DNA of 64,000 nucleotides from AAA044-D11 sp965268555 (GTDB lineage Bacteria > Actinomycetota > Actinomycetes > Nanopelagicales > Nanopelagicaceae). Under the pieces are notes generated by a model. It was not told the origin of the DNA and made no database searches. It saw only the letters and a program-made list of their open reading frames with translations. The position numbers were made by a program, and so were the translations under genes. Within the stretch, counting starts at the first letter, position 1. Every line of letters starts with the position of its first letter. The DNA is taken from contig OZ254174.1 in NCBI GenBank assembly GCA_965268555.1, positions 186,001-250,000 on the forward strand. The letters run 5' to 3'. Shown one piece after another: positions 60,196 to 64,000 of this stretch.

Positions 60196-60636
60196 ATGAT
60201 TACCGTCAATAGCGTGCAGGAGATGAAAGATCTTGGCGCGCGAATTGGCAAAGAGTTAAGGGCGGGCGATCTAGTTCTGTTATCTGGCCCCCTTGGCGCT
60301 GGGAAAACCGCTTTAACTCAAGGTATTGGCCAGGCACTTGGCATCGAAGATATAACTTCGCCGACCTTTGCTATTTCACGGATCCATGATGGAAAGACAA
60401 GACTCGTTCACGTTGATGCATATCGTCTTCAAGGTGAAGCAATTGCGATTTTTGATGATTTAGATCTTGAAAGCTATCTGCCCACAAGTATCACAGTTGT
60501 TGAATGGGGCGAAGGCTTAGCCGATCGCCTTGCCGAAGATTACCTGGAAGTAAAGATTGAATTTGGTGAAGGTGAAAATCAACGACTGCTTTCAATACAA
60601 AGCCATGGCTCAAGGTTCGAAAGTTTGAAGCTATGA
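60196..60636 (+). CDS. tsaE: tRNA threonylcarbamoyladenosine biosynthesis ATPase TsaE
   Basis: 146 aa. P-loop SGPLGAGKTALTQG (about 30-43), then the conserved SPTFAISRIH and HVDAYRL. It regenerates the TsaB-TsaD complex that makes t6A37 on ANN-decoding tRNAs. Overlaps the next gene by four bases (ATGA). Confidence 0.95.
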   Translation: MITVNSVQEMKDLGARIGKELRAGDLVLLSGPLGAGKTALTQGIGQALGIEDITSPTFAISRIHDGKTRLVHVDAYRLQGEAIAIFDDLDLESYLPTSITVVEWGEGLADRLAEDYLEVKIEFGEGENQRLLSIQSHGSRFESLKL

Positions 60637-61628
60637 CCAAATATTTGTTAATTGATACCTCAACTTCCAGAACGAGCATTGCGATTGCTGAAAACAACGA
60701 AACTATTTTTAGAGCCCATCACGATGGCGCACTTTCACATGGCGAGGTTTTGCCAAAGTTAGTATCAGAGGCTCTTGCCGTTGAAAACAATATTGATGAA
60801 GTGATTGTTGGAATGGGGCCAGGGCCATTTACCGGCCTTAGATCCGGAATTGCATTTGCCCAAAGTTTCGCTTTCGCCAGAGGAATACCTTGGTCAGGTC
60901 TTTGTAGCCTTGATGCGATTGCAGCAAATTTTTCCGAGAAAGATTTTGCTGTCGCAGTTGATGCTCGCCGCAAAGAAGTTTTTTATGCCAGATATACCGA
61001 AGGTATAAGGGTCGGCGAACCCGGAGTCTGTCAGCCATCACAATTAACTTCCCTTGAAATTCCAATTCATGGTGAAGCAAGTAATGAATTTCCAGATCCA
61101 AGTAAGTTTGTCGAGATTTTAAAAACTACTGCGAAATATCTGCAGCCAATATATGTGCGCAGGCCAGATGCCTATCCAGCACCAATTGGTGTGAAATTTC
61201 GGCCATTAACTCAAATTGATTTGGTTCCGGTCTTTGCAATTGAAAAATCTGCATATGGCAAAGATGGCTGGACGATGGCGCAGTTAAAAGAGGAATATGC
61301 CGGTACGGATCGAATGTATGTGGCAGGTGAATTTAGCGGCGAACTAATTGCATATGCAGGTGTGGTAAATCTGGCAGGCACCGCAGATGTTTTAACGCTA
61401 ACAGTCGCTGACGGTCATCGTCGCAAAGGTATCGGCCGCGAATTGCTTCGCCGATTAATTGATTGGGCGCGGACACAAAAGTGCGAAGCAATCATGTTGG
61501 AAGTTCGAGTAGGAAATGAAGAAGCGATTCCGCTATATGAGTCATTTGGTTTTATCGAAATATCGCGTCGCAAGGATTATTACGGGCCAGGCAAGACCGC
61601 AATTGTGATGCGCAAGGAGTTGAAATGA
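60633..61628 (+). CDS. tsaB: TsaB-RimI fusion: t6A complex subunit plus ribosomal-protein N-acetyltransferase
   Basis: 331 aa in one frame. Residues 1 to about 186 are TsaB: LLIDTSTSRTSIAI, VGMGPGPFTGLRSGI (about 59-73) and the terminal YVRRPDAYP. Residues from about 188 are a GNAT domain of RimI type: VKFRPLTQIDLVPVFAIEKS, the acetyl-CoA loop RRKGIGRELL and LYESFGFIEISRRKDYY. RimI acetylates the N-terminal alanine of S18. The two genes are adjacent in many bacteria and fused versions are known in some Actinobacteria. TsaB lacks the longer C-terminal part of E. coli TsaB. Four-base overlaps on both sides. Confidence 0.93.
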   Translation: MTKYLLIDTSTSRTSIAIAENNETIFRAHHDGALSHGEVLPKLVSEALAVENNIDEVIVGMGPGPFTGLRSGIAFAQSFAFARGIPWSGLCSLDAIAANFSEKDFAVAVDARRKEVFYARYTEGIRVGEPGVCQPSQLTSLEIPIHGEASNEFPDPSKFVEILKTTAKYLQPIYVRRPDAYPAPIGVKFRPLTQIDLVPVFAIEKSAYGKDGWTMAQLKEEYAGTDRMYVAGEFSGELIAYAGVVNLAGTADVLTLTVADGHRRKGIGRELLRRLIDWARTQKCEAIMLEVRVGNEEAIPLYESFGFIEISRRKDYYGPGKTAIVMRKELK

Positions 61629-62662
61629 AAAACTCGCAAAGCATTGTTCTAGGAATTGAAACATCTTGCGATGAAACTGCTGTCGGCATAGTTTCTGGTC
61701 GCAAGTTGTTGGCAAATGTGATTTCTTCTAGCGTTACTGAACATGCAAGATTCGGGGGAGTTGTTCCTGAAATTGCCAGTCGCGCACATCTTGAAGCGAT
61801 GCCAGGTGTGATTTCAAAGGCGCTAGCCGAAGCCGGATTAACCATTAAAGATATTGATGCCTTTGCAGTCACTGCCGGACCCGGGTTAATTGGTGCGTTA
61901 ATTGTTGGAACCTCAAGCGCTTCTGGACTTGCACTCGCTTTAGATAAACCGCTTTATGGCGTCAATCATCTATCTGCACATATCGCAGTTGACTCATTAA
62001 ATAGCGATCACAGTTTAGATCCTGCAATTGCACTTTTAGTCAGTGGTGGCCACAGTTCGATTTTGCAGGTAAATGATTTAACGAGCGATGTAAAAACTCT
62101 TGGTTCAACAATTGATGATGCTGCTGGTGAAGCCTTCGATAAAATTGCCCGAATTCTTGAACTTGGTTTTCCAGGTGGCCCAGCGATAGATATCGATGCT
62201 AGGAGCGGCAATCCAGATGCAATAGATTTTCCTCGAGGCCTAACGCTTGCTAAAGATTTAATTGACCATAAATATGACTTCTCATTCTCCGGTTTAAAAA
62301 CTGCCGTATCTAGATACTTAGCGAAAACTCCAGAGCACATCAGAAGCGATGTTTCAGCATCTTTCCAAGAGGCCGTTGTTGATGTTCTTCTAACCAAAGC
62401 AATTGGAGCAGCCGCAGATACTGGAATTGATACCTTGATAATCGCAGGTGGGGTCGCAGCAAATAGCCGCCTTCGTTCGCTGGCCCAAGAACGTGCCGAT
62501 AAGGCAGAGATCCGGCTGCGGATTCCACCGATGGCGCTCTGTACGGATAACGGGGCGATGGTTGCAGCGATTGGTTCGCTGGCCGTGGCAAAGGGTTTAA
62601 AGCCCTCAGATATTGGGCTCCAGGCCGATTCCAGCTCTGGGATCTCTCGCCCTATCTTTTGA
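61625..62662 (+). CDS. tsaD: tRNA N6-adenosine threonylcarbamoyltransferase TsaD
   Basis: 345 aa. Transfers the threonylcarbamoyl group to A37. ASKHA fold: LGIETSCDETAVG at 9-21, the metal histidines H115 and H119 in NHLSAHI, and a metal aspartate in LCTDNGA near 310. It starts in an ATGA overlap and ends the tsaE-tsaBrimI-tsaD operon. Confidence 0.96.
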   Translation: MKNSQSIVLGIETSCDETAVGIVSGRKLLANVISSSVTEHARFGGVVPEIASRAHLEAMPGVISKALAEAGLTIKDIDAFAVTAGPGLIGALIVGTSSASGLALALDKPLYGVNHLSAHIAVDSLNSDHSLDPAIALLVSGGHSSILQVNDLTSDVKTLGSTIDDAAGEAFDKIARILELGFPGGPAIDIDARSGNPDAIDFPRGLTLAKDLIDHKYDFSFSGLKTAVSRYLAKTPEHIRSDVSASFQEAVVDVLLTKAIGAAADTGIDTLIIAGGVAANSRLRSLAQERADKAEIRLRIPPMALCTDNGAMVAAIGSLAVAKGLKPSDIGLQADSSSGISRPIF

Positions 62663-62687
62663 CGCTTCGCCTAGGCTGCTTTAGAGT
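62659..62687 (+). promoter_or_regulatory. groESL promoter
   Basis: TTGACG and TAGAGT are separated by 17 bases, directly after the tsaD stop, with the CIRCE-like operator starting five bases beyond the -10. Confidence 0.7.
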
Positions 62688-62692
62688 TTGCG

Positions 62693-62719
62693 TTAGCACT
62701 CGCAGGGCGAGTCTGCTAA
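62693..62719 (+). promoter_or_regulatory. CIRCE-like HrcA operator of groESL
   Basis: Left arm TTAGCACTC matches the CIRCE consensus exactly; after a 9-base spacer the right arm GTCTGCTAA matches seven of nine bases of GAGTGCTAA. It overlaps the expected transcription start, so bound HrcA would block initiation. The repressor gene is not in this window. Confidence 0.85.
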
Positions 62720-62752
62720 TTGATTTAAAGCCCACAAAATGAAGGAGTAATC

Positions 62753-63049
62753 ATGGCCGTAACCATCAAGCCACTAGAAGATCGCTTAGTTGTAAAGGCA
62801 AATGAAGCCGAGCAAACAACAGCATCAGGATTGGTAATCCCAGATACTGCAAAAGAGAAGCCACAAGAAGGCACCGTAATTGCAGTTGGCCCAGGTCGCT
62901 TTGATGATGGCGTACGCACCCCAATGGATGTAAAAGTTGGCGATGTCGTTCTCTACAGCAAGTATGGCGGAACTGAAGTTAAGTACAACAACGAGGAGTA
63001 CCTAGTTCTCTCAGCACGCGACGTTTTAGCAATTATTGAGAAGAAGTAA
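62753..63049 (+). CDS. groES: Co-chaperonin GroES
   Basis: 98 aa, after GAAGGAG. Cap of the GroEL chamber. Starts VTIKPLEDRLVVKANEAEQT; the mobile loop is QTTASGLVIPDTAKEKPQEG and the C-terminus is DVLAIIEKK. First gene of the heat-shock operon. Confidence 0.97.
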   Translation: MAVTIKPLEDRLVVKANEAEQTTASGLVIPDTAKEKPQEGTVIAVGPGRFDDGVRTPMDVKVGDVVLYSKYGGTEVKYNNEEYLVLSARDVLAIIEKK

Positions 63050-63055
63050 TAGCGC

Positions 63056-64000
63056 ATGGGTAAAACTCTAAGTTTTGATGAAGATGCGCGTCGCGCGATG
63101 GAGCGCGGTGTCAATATTCTTGCTGACACTGTAAAAGTAACACTTGGGCCTAAGGGTCGAAATGTTGTTATCGCAAAGTCTTATGGCGCACCACTTATTA
63201 CAAATGATGGCGTAACAATTGCAAAAGAGATTGAACTCTCTGATCCAGCCGAGAACATGGGTGCCCAACTTGTAAAGCAAGTTGCGGAGAAGACCAATGA
63301 TGTTGCTGGAGATGGCACAACAACTGCGACAGTTCTGGCACAAGCGATGGTTAAGGAAGGTCTTCGTAACCTTGCCGCCGGAGCCCAGCCAATGGATATC
63401 AAAGTTGGTATCGAAGCCGCAGTTAAAGCGGTCTCAGAAGAGCTAAAGAAGAATTCAACTGCCGTAAGTGGCAAGTCTCAGATTGCAGATGTTGCAACAA
63501 TTTCAGCGCAAGATAAGGCGATTGGCGATCTCATTGCAGAAGCGATGGATAAGGTCGGTAAAGATGGCGTTATTACTGTTGAAGAATCTTCGACAACTGG
63601 CTTGGAATTAGATTTCACCGAAGGTATGCAGTTTGATAAGGGTTACATCTCACCTTACTTCGTAACTGACGCTGATCGCATGGAGACTGTTCTAGAAGAT
63701 GCTTACGTTTTAATCTCTGGTGGAAAGATTTCTGCACTTGCTGAAATCTTGCCAATCTTGGAGAAGGTTTCACAAGCAGGTAAGCCACTTCTGATTATTG
63801 CTGAAGATGTTGAAGGCGAAGCGCTTTCGACTCTAGTTGTGAACCGCATGCGCGGAACATTTACCTCAGCAGCAGTTAAGGCACCTGGCTTTGGTGACCG
63901 TCGTAAGGCTATGTTGCAAGACATCGCGATTCTTACTGGTGGCCAAGTTATTACCGCCGAGGTCGGCTTAAAGCTTGAGCAAGTAACTGTTGACCTACTT
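63056..64000 (+). CDS. groEL: Chaperonin GroEL, 3' end outside window
   Basis: 315 codons visible, about 58 percent of the usual 540. The sequence starts MGKTLSFDEDARRAMERGVN. ATP-site motifs TVKVTLGPKGRNVV and AGDGTTTATVLAQ are present and the apical domain is entered (EDVEGEALSTLVVNRMRG). Six bases after groES. Actinobacteria often have a second groEL elsewhere; the Gly-Met or His-rich C-terminus that helps tell the copies apart is off the edge. Confidence 0.96.
   Translation, partial: MGKTLSFDEDARRAMERGVNILADTVKVTLGPKGRNVVIAKSYGAPLITNDGVTIAKEIELSDPAENMGAQLVKQVAEKTNDVAGDGTTTATVLAQAMVKEGLRNLAAGAQPMDIKVGIEAAVKAVSEELKKNSTAVSGKSQIADVATISAQDKAIGDLIAEAMDKVGKDGVITVEESSTTGLELDFTEGMQFDKGYISPYFVTDADRMETVLEDAYVLISGGKISALAEILPILEKVSQAGKPLLIIAEDVEGEALSTLVVNRMRGTFTSAAVKAPGFGDRRKAMLQDIAILTGGQVITAEVGLKLEQVTVDLL

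Noticed and set aside
1..64000. Phage, insertion sequence, defence system, CRISPR array or rRNA operon
   Set aside because: No transposase, integrase, nuclease cluster, repeat-spacer pattern or rRNA sequence was seen on either strand.

Overview
The window looks like a chromosome segment from a small-genome, low-GC member of the Actinobacteria (Actinomycetota), most like the freshwater acI lineage (Nanopelagicales, 'Ca. Planktophila/Nanopelagicus' type). This taxonomic call is inferred from three things. The gene order is actinobacterial: tRNA-Thr, tRNA-Met, rpmG, hadA-hadB, then tRNA-Trp, secE-nusG-rplK-rplA-rplJ-rplL-rpoB-rpoC, and rplM-rpsI-glmM-glmS-acpS-alr. Several proteins have actinobacterial forms: a NusG with a long acidic N-terminus, a zinc-type S14, and an RpoB translated from TTG. 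The base composition is nonetheless AT-leaning. No insertion sequence, prophage, CRISPR array or rRNA gene was found.

Layout. 1-3841: a divergent sugar-acid cluster (FAH-family enzyme, aldo-keto reductase, L-fuconate dehydratase, SDR) that fits non-phosphorylating L-fucose catabolism. 3844-5555: msrB and a FUSC-type membrane protein. 5629-9858: two tRNAs, rpmG, the HadA/HadB dehydratase pair, a GT2-like protein, murB and a class I aminotransferase. 9978-13767: tRNA-Trp, secE, nusG and the L11/L1 and L10/L12 genes, with recognisable leader structures. 13791-21240: rpoBC. 21238-22667: two minus-strand genes (exported protein, hemolysin-III/PAQR-like) placed between rpoC and rpsL. 22761-39682: the str, S10 and spc-type operons running into secY-adk-map. 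39669-41249: a convergent amidohydrolase. 41315-47153: infA, rpmJ and the alpha operon, then truA and an ABC-F ATPase. 47157-53512: rplM-rpsI, glmM-glmS, a PAP2 phosphatase, acpS and alr. 53509-60167: a complete Liv-type ABC importer, its binding protein and a secreted alpha/beta hydrolase, closed by a strong terminator. 60184-64000: tsaE, a tsaB-rimI fusion, tsaD, then groES-groEL under a CIRCE-like operator; groEL runs off the right edge.

Most of the window is core translation, transcription and envelope-precursor machinery in tightly packed operons (1-, 4- and 8-base overlaps are frequent). Accessory functions sit in short blocks that interrupt otherwise conserved neighbourhoods: the fucose cluster, the hemolysin-III pair, the amidohydrolase and the Liv/hydrolase block.

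The best candidates for a second look are as follows. A binding protein with no lipobox lies seven bases from a secreted hydrolase. Five genes share a -10 hexamer exactly six bases before their ATG, which predicts leaderless mRNAs. RNA structures sit upstream of rpsM and between rplK and rplA. I saw no clearly novel defence, mobile or biosynthetic system.
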